DNA from: Pseudochrobactrum kiredjianiae
Lineage (GTDB): Bacteria > Pseudomonadota > Alphaproteobacteria > Rhizobiales > Rhizobiaceae
Assembly: GCF_030362795.1 (NCBI RefSeq)
Contig: NZ_JAUCBM010000006.1
Coordinates: forward strand, 62,001-126,000
Reading direction: 5' to 3'
Length of the DNA: 64,000 bases
In this document: positions 18,806 through 26,619 of the stretch, piece after piece
How the letters are laid out: every line of letters begins with the position of its first letter
Position numbering within the stretch: position 1 is the stretch's first letter
Notes under the pieces: model-generated
The model's database searches: none
Seen by the model: only the letters and a program-made list of their open reading frames with translations
What the model was told of the DNA's origin: nothing
Position numbers and translations under genes: made by a program

Positions 18806-18820
18806 TTAATATTTGGTTAA
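18806..18820. promoter_or_regulatory. CtrA-like box in front of the small RNA
   Basis: TTAATATTTGGTTAA fits TTAA-N7-TTAA. It overlaps the opgC stop codon and sits at about -27 to -41 relative to the predicted start of the small RNA, where CtrA-activated promoters commonly carry their box. Confidence 0.35.
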
Positions 18821-20043
18821 TGCGCAGTCACTGAATAGGGTTTAACCGGTATCGGACGCGATTTACCGCGCCCTTCCAACGGGCGCATATCCGGCGGCGT
18901 AACATCCGGCACAGAGGTCTTCGCCGCCACTTTGCCTTTCCAGCCGATGCGCGGCAGCCACTCCAGATAATAAACCAGTGCAAACTGAGCCATAAGACCA
19001 CCGGCAATCAGCAGCGTGTCGAAGGACAGGCTCACCGGATAGACATGACGCAATGCCTGACCAATCATTGCCAGAATGGTACCGGCAATAAACACCGGCA
19101 GCGAATGTTTACCCAAGATTGCCAGCGGATGGCTCATATCCAGACGGGCTTTTGCCGATAGTGCGGGAATACCCGCAATCACATAAGCAATTGCCAGAAC
19201 ATGCAGTAAACGCGTGGCTGAGAGATAGGTTTTGTCAAAGCCGGTCAGCACCGCTGGCAGACCGAAGGAAATATCCCAGTTCGGATGCGGCACACGCAGC
19301 CACAGCAGCGAGAACACCAGATAGGAAATCGCCGCAATCATCAGCGGACGGTTCTGGTCAAAACGACCGCCCTGTTTCACATAGGTCATCGCACCGATAC
19401 CGATGGCAAACAGAAACTGCCATGACAGCGGGTTCAAAAACCATACGCCCTGCGTCGGATAATTCATCGGCGCAATGTGATAATAGCCGGACAGGAACCA
19501 GATCGAACCGGAGATCGTCAGCATCAGTGAAATACTGATCCGCGACAGATAAAGCATCAGCGGCGCAACCAGCATCAAAACCAGATAAAGTGACAGAATA
19601 TTATTATAGCCGAGCTGATGACCAAGCGTAACCAGACCGACAAAGGCCTGCGCCGGTTGTTCCATCACGGTTTTAATGTTGATCATTTCCAGCATTTCCG
19701 GCCGCTTCATATAAATGGCCGTAAAACCAAAAATCGCCAGCGTGATGAGTGTTGTCATCATCTGCGCCATATAAAGCGTCATCGACCGGCGTGCCATTTT
19801 CAACGACAACAGCAGGCGATTGCCTTCAATGAATTTCGAACTATAGGCAAGCGCAACAGCCAGACCGGAAATCAACACAAATGCTTCCGCCGAATCGGAA
19901 AAACCGAATTCGCGATGCGTGAATTTCTCATAGATTGTTCCTGGAACGTGATTGATAAAAATGCTCAGCAACGCCAGCGCCCTGAAAACATCAAGACGTG
20001 TATCGCGCATTTTCACCATTGGTCCCATGTTCTGTCCTGTCAT
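18817..20043 (-). CDS. opgC: OpgC-type membrane acyltransferase
   Basis: Integral inner-membrane protein of about ten helices, 408 residues. The start RLDVFRALALLSIFINHVPGT and the motif SDSAEAFVLISGL match the OpgC family, which transfers succinyl or similar acyl groups to osmoregulated periplasmic glucans. In Rhizobiales such proteins modify cyclic beta-glucans or other surface glycans, so the acceptor here is an inference. The C-terminal 40 residues are a basic, Pro-rich cytoplasmic tail. ATG at 20043; a second ATG five codons in is possible. It stands alone, facing away from the ThiE-like gene. Confidence 0.8.
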   Translation of the reverse strand: MTGQNMGPMVKMRDTRLDVFRALALLSIFINHVPGTIYEKFTHREFGFSDSAEAFVLISGLAVALAYSSKFIEGNRLLLSLKMARRSMTLYMAQMMTTLITLAIFGFTAIYMKRPEMLEMINIKTVMEQPAQAFVGLVTLGHQLGYNNILSLYLVLMLVAPLMLYLSRISISLMLTISGSIWFLSGYYHIAPMNYPTQGVWFLNPLSWQFLFAIGIGAMTYVKQGGRFDQNRPLMIAAISYLVFSLLWLRVPHPNWDISFGLPAVLTGFDKTYLSATRLLHVLAIAYVIAGIPALSAKARLDMSHPLAILGKHSLPVFIAGTILAMIGQALRHVYPVSLSFDTLLIAGGLMAQFALVYYLEWLPRIGWKGKVAAKTSVPDVTPPDMRPLEGRGKSRPIPVKPYSVTAH

Positions 20044-20475
20044 CTGTCAGCCTGCCTTCTGTCTGACTTGCTTGCGTATTCTCAGCTTTTATTCTGGGAA
20101 CACGTCCCGCAGACATTTTCCGTCTGCTATCAACAACCGCAGACGTTTTTGTCTGCTATCAACAATAAGACTCAAATGGGACACGAAAGCGGCTGGACGA
20201 CCGCTTACCCCCATCACATTATTTTCCAGGATTAAACTAACCGGCAGTTACAATATGTTACCGGCATGTTGGGAACTGGCCGCTCCGGCGGAAAAACACA
20301 AAAATGACAGTCTCGCGGAGGTTTTGTCCTGTCGTTTGCAAAAACCCTGTTATCTTTTAGCAATTATGCTCTAAACAGAAGGCAATGACCGGTATATTGC
20401 ACGATAAATAAATGCAGTTCCCGAAGTTTGCCACTTTTATGGGCTATTGGCGCCCCCTCAACGAGGCTTTATCTA
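20044..20475. other. Divergent intergenic region opgC / thiE-like
   Basis: Contains two tandem 29-30 base repeats (20107-20165) and presumably both promoters. The rest shows no gene. Confidence 0.5.
20107..20165. repeat. Tandem direct repeat with internal dyads upstream of opgC
   Basis: Two adjacent copies of 30 and 29 bases share CCGCAGAC at the start and TCTGCTATCAACAA at the end. Each contains an inverted pair GCAGAC/GTCTGC around a T-rich centre. They lie 64-122 bases upstream of the opgC ATG, the position expected of operators. Confidence 0.65.
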
Positions 20476-21141
20476 ATGAAATTTCCTGCAAACCGTCCGC
20501 GTCTGGTTCTGGTGGTTCCATCCCCTGCATCCGAAGGCCATACATCTGAAACACTGCTTGCCACGCTGGATAAAGCGCTGACAGCGGGCGATATTGCCAG
20601 TGTTATCCTTGATAATGCCAAAGCGGATGAAGCATCTTTTCAGGCTTTCGCAGCCCTTGCCGTTGCCAAAATTCAGAGTTCCGGTGCAGCTGCCATTGTT
20701 CTGAACGACACCCGCACAGCCGGTCGCGTCAGCGCCGATGGTGTGCATATAGAAGGCTCACGGGCAGATATTGCCGATGCCGTTGAGCGCTATACACCTA
20801 AAATGATTGTCGGAACCGGCAATGTTAAAGAACGCCACACCGCTCTCGAAGTCGGTGAATTACAGCCGGATTATATGTTCTTCGGCAAAATCGGTGCAGA
20901 CAGCAAAGCTGAAGCCCATCCGCGCAATCTGTCGCTTGCTGAATGGTGGGCAGCCATGGTGGAAATTCCGGCCATTGTGCAAGCTGGCTCCAAGATCGAC
21001 GATCTGGCAGCCTGTTTTGCGACAAGAGCAGAATTTATTGCATTGGGTGCTGCCGTCTTCTCCGCAGACAAGCCGGAACAAGTTGTTGCGGATGCCAATC
21101 GCCAGCTTGATGAAATGAGCGCTGCAGACACTGAAGAATAA
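20476..21141 (+). CDS. Thiamine phosphate synthase-like protein
   Basis: A 221-residue TIM-barrel protein related to ThiE (joins the pyrimidine and thiazole halves of thiamine). Recognisable parts are IVLNDTRTAGRVSADGVHI, IVGTGNVKERHTALEVGE and PDYMFFGKIGAD. However, the usual early Q-L-R-x-K motif is replaced by SVILDNAKADE, and the G-P-x-x-x-T-x-T-K phosphate loop is not recognisable after FFGKIG. Catalysis of the classical reaction is therefore doubtful. GAGG lies nine bases before the ATG; a longer frame from 20428 has no support. The Sel1-repeat gene follows after 45 bases on the same strand. Confidence 0.7.
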   Translation: MKFPANRPRLVLVVPSPASEGHTSETLLATLDKALTAGDIASVILDNAKADEASFQAFAALAVAKIQSSGAAAIVLNDTRTAGRVSADGVHIEGSRADIADAVERYTPKMIVGTGNVKERHTALEVGELQPDYMFFGKIGADSKAEAHPRNLSLAEWWAAMVEIPAIVQAGSKIDDLAACFATRAEFIALGAAVFSADKPEQVVADANRQLDEMSAADTEE

Positions 21142-21186
21142 CATTGCCGGAGAGCCTCCCGCATCTCCGTCGTTATTAAGAGTAAA

Positions 21187-22332
21187 ATGATGTTGAAAAA
21201 ATCCGTCCTGTTAAACAGCACCTGTGCAGTCTGGTTCATGCTTGCAGCTTTATCGGGCACGCTGCCTGCGATGGCTCAGGACAAGGCAAAGCCAGTGCCT
21301 GAGGCAAGCGCTGGCAAAGCAGAGACGGATAAGCAACCGCAGCATGATGACAAACCGCTGGATGTACCCTCTGTCTCTACCGGCTTTACGATTCCTGAAC
21401 TGGCCGGTTCATGGGCAAAAGGCAAAAATGACGGCTCGGATATGCTGCAACAGCCGGCATCGACCGATGCGATGCCTGCTTTCAACGAAAACCGGTTCGG
21501 CGGCAAAGTCGCTGATCCCGCCTTCGGTGCTTTTCAGCGCGGTCTTTACCTGACAGCCTTTAACCTTGGGATGGAGCGTGCCAAAGCGGGTGATCCCGCA
21601 GCTCAAACATTGGTGGCCGAGATTTATGCCCGTGGCCTTGGTGTGAAAGCCGACCAGAAACAGGCTGCCCACTGGTATGGACTGGCTGCAGAAAAAGGCG
21701 AAAATGAAGCCCAGTTCCGCTATGCGGCCATGCTGCTTCAGGGCATTTACGTGGCCAAAGACGCCAAAAAGGCTGAGGCGCTGATGAAAAAAGCCGCCGA
21801 GGCAGGCAATGCCATGGCGCAATTCAACTATGGCCAGATGCTGATGATGCGCTCTCCCGGCATGAAAGGTGTTGATGAAGCTGCACCATGGTTTCAAAAG
21901 GCCGCTGATGCCGGTTTAGCCGATGGTCAATATGCGGTCAGCCAGATTCTGGCCAATGGCACAACAGATGTGAAACGTGATGAAGTCAAAGCGCGGGAAT
22001 ATTTGTTGCTGGCTGCGCGTAAGAACTATGACACCGCACAGCTCGATCTCGCCACATGGCTGGTGGAAGGGCGCGGCGGAGAGCGTAACTATGATGCCGG
22101 TTTCCGCTGGATGCTGACCGCAGCGCGCGGTGGCAATGTTGCGGCGATGGCGCGCACGGCACGTTTGTATCGTGACGGCATCGGTACAGACGGTAATTCC
22201 GTTGAGGCTGCCGCATGGTATATTCTGGCGCGGCGCTCAAAACTCTATGCCAAAGATCTCGATTCTTTCATGGACGGGCTGACGGATGAAGAAATTCAAC
22301 AGGCCATTTCTCGTGCCAATAATTTGCGCTGA
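21187..22332 (+). CDS. Sel1-repeat (TPR-like) secreted protein
   Basis: A 381-residue exported protein: signal peptide ending [10 protein letters not shown], then a polar linker of about 80 residues, then at least six Sel1-type helical repeats from residue 115 on, for example [38 protein letters not shown] and [19 protein letters not shown]. Sel1 repeats mediate protein contacts; rhizobial relatives such as ExoR act in periplasmic signalling, but identity with any of them is not shown. Double ATG at the start with AAGAG upstream. It lies between the ThiE-like gene and efp. Confidence 0.8.
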   Translation: MMLKKSVLLNSTCAVWFMLAALSGTLPAMAQDKAKPVPEASAGKAETDKQPQHDDKPLDVPSVSTGFTIPELAGSWAKGKNDGSDMLQQPASTDAMPAFNENRFGGKVADPAFGAFQRGLYLTAFNLGMERAKAGDPAAQTLVAEIYARGLGVKADQKQAAHWYGLAAEKGENEAQFRYAAMLLQGIYVAKDAKKAEALMKKAAEAGNAMAQFNYGQMLMMRSPGMKGVDEAAPWFQKAADAGLADGQYAVSQILANGTTDVKRDEVKAREYLLLAARKNYDTAQLDLATWLVEGRGGERNYDAGFRWMLTAARGGNVAAMARTARLYRDGIGTDGNSVEAAAWYILARRSKLYAKDLDSFMDGLTDEEIQQAISRANNLR

Positions 22333-22559
22333 CCGGTAAAAATCAGTGTTTCGCTAACATAGTGCAGGCTGAAACCTGTATCAGACTTGCCAAAATAGCA
22401 GATTTATGGTCTTGGAAAGCCCGATTGATATGGCTTGAAAGCCCTCTGATACCGCCTGCGGCATCATTTGCCAAACCGGCACCGGTTTTGAGCGAGACGA
22501 CGCAGAATTTCACAGGGCCGTTCAGAGAAAATTTCACACTAATTCCGGATTTAGCGAAT

Positions 22560-23120
22560 ATGAAGATCAACGGTAACGAAATCCGTCCCGGCAACGTCAT
22601 TGAACACAATGGCGGCCTGTGGGCAGCAGTTAAATGTAATGCGGTAAAGCCTGGTAAAGGCGGCGCCTATAATCAGGTTGAGCTGAAGAACCTCATCGAC
22701 GGCACCAAGCTGAATGAGCGTTTCCGTTCGGCTGAAACTGTTGAGCGTATCCGCCTTGAGCAGAAGGACTTCTCCTTCCTTTACGAACAGGGCGAAGCGC
22801 TGATCTTCATGGATACAGAAACCTACGAACAGCTTGAACTGCACAAGGATTTTGTTGGCGAACGCGCTGCATTCCTGCAGGACGGCATGATGGTCACTGT
22901 GGAAATGCACGAAGAACGCCCGATCGGTATCCGCCTGCCGGATCAGGTAACACTGTCGATCACAGAAGCTGATCCGGTTGTTAAAGGCCAGACAGCGGCT
23001 TCTTCCTACAAGCCTGCAATTCTGGAAAACGGTATCCGCGTTCTGGTTCCGCCATTCATCTCGACCGGAGAACGCATTATCGTTGACACCAACGAACTGA
23101 CCTACGTATCCCGCGCTTAA
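22560..23120 (+). CDS. efp: Translation elongation factor P
   Basis: Relieves ribosome stalling at polyproline stretches by entering the E site. Length 186 residues, with all three beta-barrel domains. The tip loop is [12 protein letters not shown] with the modifiable lysine at residue 33, as in species using EpmA-type lysylation or no modification. The C-terminal [18 protein letters not shown] is typical. The frame is open for 66 more codons upstream, but the conserved start [11 protein letters not shown] fixes the ATG; only a weak GGA precedes it. A 230-base leader separates it from the Sel1 gene and its own terminator follows. Confidence 0.97.
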   Translation: MKINGNEIRPGNVIEHNGGLWAAVKCNAVKPGKGGAYNQVELKNLIDGTKLNERFRSAETVERIRLEQKDFSFLYEQGEALIFMDTETYEQLELHKDFVGERAAFLQDGMMVTVEMHEERPIGIRLPDQVTLSITEADPVVKGQTAASSYKPAILENGIRVLVPPFISTGERIIVDTNELTYVSRA

Positions 23121-23140
23121 ATAACCGCGTATAAAAACAG

Positions 23141-23178
23141 AGCGCCGGTCTCCGCTGCCGGCTGACCGGCGCTTTTAA
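23141..23178 (+). terminator. Intrinsic terminator of efp
   Basis: Stem AGCGCCGGT/ACCGGCGCT with a T run, 20 bases after the efp stop codon. Confidence 0.9.
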
Positions 23179-23226
23179 TAATATGGTATTTTATTCATTC
23201 GTAGACTTCGCTCTGCGGATGATACC

Positions 23227-23266
23227 AGAGCGCCATGCGTCCATTTGGACGCACAAAGGACGCTCT
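23227..23266 (-). repeat. Interspersed palindromic repeat family B (inverted copy)
   Basis: AGAGCGCCATGCGTCC / GGACGCA then AAAGGACGCTCT; this is the family B element in reverse, with compensating changes in the stem. Confidence 0.75.
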
Positions 23267-23280
23267 GATATTATATAAGT

Positions 23281-23332
23281 GAGCATCGAATAATCCGAAA
23301 ACCATATGCACTTTTCGGATTATTCGATGCTC
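23281..23332. repeat. Perfect 21-base inverted repeat upstream of suhB
   Basis: Two 21-base arms beginning GAGCATCGAATAATCC and ending GGATTATTCGATGCTC are perfectly complementary around a 10-base loop (CCATATGCAC). It lies about 87 bases before the phosphatase start codon. No T run follows, so it is not an ordinary terminator. Confidence 0.8.
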
Positions 23333-23418
23333 TATTGTTTCAATTCCAACGCATAGAGCCTCAGTTCGCGGTGAAGATGCATCCCCGCCCGCTCTCATGC
23401 ACAAACAGGACGTAAAAT

Positions 23419-24210
23419 ATGGCGCGCTCAGCAATTCTCAATGTTATGGTTCAGGCCGCGATGAAGGCCGGACGTTCACTGGCGCGTGATTTCGGCGAAG
23501 TACAGAACCTGCAGGTTTCGCTCAAAGGCCCTGGCGATTATGTCAGCCAGGCTGATAAAAAAGCAGAAGACATTATTTTCAGCGAATTGCGCCGTGCGCG
23601 TCCTGATTATAGCTTTCTGATGGAAGAACGCGGCGCCGTTGAAGGCGCAGACAGCCAGCATCGCTGGGTCGTTGACCCGCTTGATGGCACCACCAATTTT
23701 CTGCACGGTATTCCGACCTTTGCGGTTTCTATCGCTCTTGAGCGTCAGGGACAGGTTGTCGCCGGTGTGATCTACAATCCGGCAACGGATGAGCTATTCA
23801 CAGCGGAGCGCGGTGGCGGCGCATTCCTCAATGACCGTCGTCTGCGCGTTGCAGCCCGCAGCAAACTTTCCGATGCTGTTATTACCCATGGTATGCCGCA
23901 TCTGGGTCGCGGCAAGCATGGTCACTATCTCATTGAACTGCGCAATGTGATGGGTGAAGCTGCCGGTATTCGCGCCTTTGGTGCAGCATCTCTGGAACTG
24001 GCTTATGTCGCCGCTGGCCGCGTTGACGGCTATTGGGACGAACCGCTGGCTCCGTGGGACATGGCAGCCGGTATTCTGATGGTACGTGAAGCCGGTGGTT
24101 TTGTTTCCGACAAAAACGGCCAGCAGGACATGTATGAGCAGAAGAACATTGTTGCCGGTAATGAAGTGATTCAGGCTCAGTTGCTGCGTACGCTCAAAAA
24201 ACCGGTTTGA
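23419..24210 (+). CDS. suhB: Inositol monophosphatase family protein (SuhB-like)
   Basis: Mg-dependent phosphatase, 263 residues, cytoplasmic. The metal motifs are complete: E in FLMEERGA, DPLDGTTNFLHGIPTFAVS, and the C-terminal WDEPLAPWDMAAGILMVREAGG. In enterobacteria SuhB also assists NusB-dependent antitermination at rRNA operons; whether that holds here is unknown, and substrates of the family range from inositol-1-phosphate to histidinol phosphate. AGGA precedes the ATG. It is a single-gene unit between the long inverted repeat and a strong terminator. Confidence 0.92.
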   Translation: MARSAILNVMVQAAMKAGRSLARDFGEVQNLQVSLKGPGDYVSQADKKAEDIIFSELRRARPDYSFLMEERGAVEGADSQHRWVVDPLDGTTNFLHGIPTFAVSIALERQGQVVAGVIYNPATDELFTAERGGGAFLNDRRLRVAARSKLSDAVITHGMPHLGRGKHGHYLIELRNVMGEAAGIRAFGAASLELAYVAAGRVDGYWDEPLAPWDMAAGILMVREAGGFVSDKNGQQDMYEQKNIVAGNEVIQAQLLRTLKKPV

Positions 24211-24235
24211 GTAATATCAGCAAACTAAAATGATC

Positions 24236-24273
24236 AATCCCCCGCCTGTCACAGACAAGCGGGGGATTTTTTT
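24236..24273 (+). terminator. Intrinsic terminator of suhB
   Basis: Stem AATCCCCCGC..GTC/GAC..GCGGGGGATT followed by seven T. Confidence 0.9.
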
Positions 24274-24442
24274 ATTGGCTGTTCTCGTTTTCACCGCAAT
24301 AGCTATCAACAATGAGAAGAGGCAGGAATAAAAGTTTCCGTTTTGAAATTTTTGCAGTAGCGTCCTGTATCACAAAGCAGTTTCTGACAGCGTAATGCTC
24401 TGTCAGAACAGCGAACACATCAGGCTCAGGCGAGAGAACAGT

Positions 24443-25453
24443 ATGGCAAAGCGGGATATTAGCATGGGAACTGAATACGATCCGAACCGGCTTTCCAGCC
24501 CGCGGATGGTCATGATGATCATGATCATATTTCTGGCTCTGGTCGCATTTCTGGCTCTGGTTCTGATGCGCCAGATCCAAACATTCTTCGTTACCAATCC
24601 AGGTCTCAACGGCTTGATTCTCGGTGTTTTGCTGGTGGGCATCCTGCTGACTTTCACGCAAGTTTTGCGGCTTGTACCGGAAATCCGCTGGGTCAATTCT
24701 TTCCGTGACGGTGACGACAGTGCGTCTGATCCGGTTCTGCTGGCACCAATGCGTGCAATGATCGGCCGCCGTCAGTCTATGGCGCTGTCAGCCACATCGA
24801 TGCGTTCCATTCTTGATTCCATTGCCACCCGCCTTGATGAAAGCCGTGACATCTCCCGCTATCTGATCGGGTTGCTGGTGTTTCTCGGACTGCTCGGCAC
24901 ATTTTGGGGGTTGCTGGAAACCATCGGCTCGATCGGCCAGACCATTCAGTCTCTTGATCCGAAATCCAATGATACCGGCACCGTACTGGATTCCCTCAAA
25001 ACCGGCCTGCAAGCTCCGTTAAGCGGTATGGGCACAGCCTTTTCTTCCTCGCTGTTCGGTCTTTCCGGTTCGCTAATTCTCGGTTTTCTCGATCTGCAAT
25101 CCGGCCGGGCGCAAAACCGTTTTTATACGGAACTGGAAAACTGGCTGTCATCGGTCACTGATCTTAATTCCGACCTGCCGGTGACCGCTGAAAACGGCAA
25201 TGCAACACTGGAAGAAATTCGCCAGTTCTCAGACCGTCTGCAAAATATGCAGGATGGCAGCGGCACCAGCCAGCGCACCACGGCGGCTCTGGCCAATCTG
25301 GCTGAAGGTGTGCAGGCACTGGTAAAAACCATGCGCCACGACCAACAAAGCATGAATGACTGGGTTGAACGCCAAGCAGAAGAACAGAAAGCCCTGCGCC
25401 AAGCTGTCGAAAAGCTGAACGGCATTCTCTCTGCCTCAAAACGCGAACAGTAA
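24443..25453 (+). CDS. MotA/TolQ/ExbB-like membrane protein
   Basis: A 336-residue inner-membrane protein resembling stator A-subunits. Predicted helices: about 22-43, 54-75, 138-162 (YLIGLLVFLGLLGTFWGLLE) and 190-215 (GMGTAFSSSLFGLSGSLILGFL); the last two match the proton-channel helices of the MotA/TolQ/ExbB group. The C-terminal 100 residues are helical and may form a cytoplasmic coiled coil. The next gene, ten bases on, is an OmpA-domain protein with one membrane helix, completing an A/B motor pair. There are no flagellar genes around, and tolQR lie elsewhere in this window. Function unknown; GAGAG precedes the chosen ATG. Confidence 0.8.
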   Translation: MAKRDISMGTEYDPNRLSSPRMVMMIMIIFLALVAFLALVLMRQIQTFFVTNPGLNGLILGVLLVGILLTFTQVLRLVPEIRWVNSFRDGDDSASDPVLLAPMRAMIGRRQSMALSATSMRSILDSIATRLDESRDISRYLIGLLVFLGLLGTFWGLLETIGSIGQTIQSLDPKSNDTGTVLDSLKTGLQAPLSGMGTAFSSSLFGLSGSLILGFLDLQSGRAQNRFYTELENWLSSVTDLNSDLPVTAENGNATLEEIRQFSDRLQNMQDGSGTSQRTTAALANLAEGVQALVKTMRHDQQSMNDWVERQAEEQKALRQAVEKLNGILSASKREQ

Positions 25454-25463
25454 GGCGAAAAAC

Positions 25464-26492
25464 ATGGCCTTATCCCGTAACCGTCGCAGTGAACGCCACG
25501 TGGATTACTGGCCGGGCTTTGTGGATGCTTTATCCACATTGCTGCTGGCGATTATGTTCCTGCTCTCTGTTTTTGTACTGATGCAGTTTTTGCTCTCCCA
25601 AGAGGTCAACAACAAGGATTCTGTGCTGAACCGGCTCAATAGCCAGATCAGCGAACTGACTGAACTGTTGTCGCTGGAGCGCGGCAAAGGACAGGATCTC
25701 GAAGATACGCTTGCCAATCTTCAGGCTTCGCTCAATGCTGCGGAAAATGAAAAATCACGTCTGCAAAGCTTACTCTCCTCCGGTGGCTCGGGAGCGGCGG
25801 CAGAGCAACGTGCCGGTGAACTCTCCGCCTCGCTGGATACTGAAAAACAGGTCAGTGCCCGTGCATTATCACAAGTGGAGCTGCTCAATCAGCAGATCGC
25901 AGCTCTGCGCCGTCAAATCGGTGCGCTGGAAGATGCTCTCAACGCCTCGGAAACGCGTGACCGCGAATCCAATACCAAGATTGCTGATCTCGGCAAAAGG
26001 CTGAATGTGGCACTTGCCCAGCGTGTACAGGAACTGAACCGCTATCGTTCCGACTTCTTCGGACGTCTGCGTGAAATTCTCTCGGATCGTGAAAATATTC
26101 GCATTGTCGGTGACCGTTTCGTGTTCCAGTCGGAAGTCCTGTTCCCCACCGGTTCAGCAGATATCAACCCTCAAGGTTTGGTTGAAATGAAAAAACTGGC
26201 CGATGCCGTGGTTGAACTCAACAAGGAAATACCGGACGATATCAACTGGGTGCTGCGCGTCGATGGGCACACAGATAATGCGCCTCTGTCCGGCACAGGG
26301 CGTTACCGCGACAACTGGGAACTGTCTTCTGCACGCGCAACCGCAGTGGTTAAATTCCTGATTGCCAATGGCGTACCGGCCAACCGATTGGTCGCGGCAG
26401 GTTTTGGTGAGTATCAACCACTGGAAGCCGATAATAGCTCCGATGCCCGCAGCCGCAACCGGCGCATCGAGTTGAAGCTCACAGAGAGATAA
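25464..26492 (+). CDS. OmpA/MotB-like peptidoglycan-binding membrane protein
   Basis: Partner of the preceding MotA-like protein; 342 residues. A single membrane helix (about 18-42) starts FVDALSTLLLAIMFLLSVFV, with an aspartate at residue 21 in the position of the MotB/TolR proton carrier. Residues about 50-200 are a long periplasmic coiled coil (LNSQISELTELLSLE, LLNQQIAALRRQIGALEDAL). The C-terminal OmpA-like domain holds GSADINPQGLVEMKKLA and VDGHTDNAP...NWELSSARA, which bind peptidoglycan. The pair should form a proton-driven, wall-anchored complex. AAGG lies upstream of the ATG. A terminator follows directly. Confidence 0.82.
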   Translation: MALSRNRRSERHVDYWPGFVDALSTLLLAIMFLLSVFVLMQFLLSQEVNNKDSVLNRLNSQISELTELLSLERGKGQDLEDTLANLQASLNAAENEKSRLQSLLSSGGSGAAAEQRAGELSASLDTEKQVSARALSQVELLNQQIAALRRQIGALEDALNASETRDRESNTKIADLGKRLNVALAQRVQELNRYRSDFFGRLREILSDRENIRIVGDRFVFQSEVLFPTGSADINPQGLVEMKKLADAVVELNKEIPDDINWVLRVDGHTDNAPLSGTGRYRDNWELSSARATAVVKFLIANGVPANRLVAAGFGEYQPLEADNSSDARSRNRRIELKLTER

Positions 26493-26494
26493 CA

Positions 26495-26522
26495 AAAAGC
26501 CCCGCTCAGGCGGGGCTTTTCA
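26495..26522. terminator. Intrinsic terminator after the OmpA/MotB-like gene
   Basis: Stem AAAGCCCCGC/GCGGGGCTTT with A and T runs on either side; it can serve both this gene and the convergent ABC exporter gene. Confidence 0.9.
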
Positions 26523-26619
26523 TTTCTGTAAATTGCTGAAATTGCAGACTTCTTTAGTTTGCCGCCTGCTGAAGTTGCAGGCTGGGTTAGTTTACCGCCT
26601 GCTGAAACTGCAGGCTGGC
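26521..26619 (-). repeat. Three 33-base tandem units at the 3' end of the ABC exporter gene
   Basis: Units 26587-26619 (coding), 26554-26586 and 26521-26553 (degenerate) repeat with a 33-base period. On the minus strand they would read SLQFQQAVN-stop, SLQLQQAAN-stop and SLQFQQFTE, so the last codons and the stop codon themselves have been duplicated. Confidence 0.7.

Larger units (their letters stand above)
18160..18816. other. Long intergenic region between DUF1465 and opgC
   Basis: About 650 bases without a protein gene. It contains a C-plus-B composite repeat (18574-18676), a probable small RNA with terminator (18686-18779) and a CtrA-like element at the opgC stop. The stretch 18230-18570 is AT-rich and featureless to me apart from the likely DUF1465 promoter. 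Confidence 0.6.

Noticed and set aside
20428-20476. Earlier start of the ThiE-like gene and TPP riboswitch
   Set aside because: No ribosome site at 20428, and no thi-box consensus was seen in the leader.
24443-26492. Zorya-type anti-phage system
   Set aside because: Only the A/B motor pair is present, the A subunit is short and no nuclease or helicase partner lies nearby.
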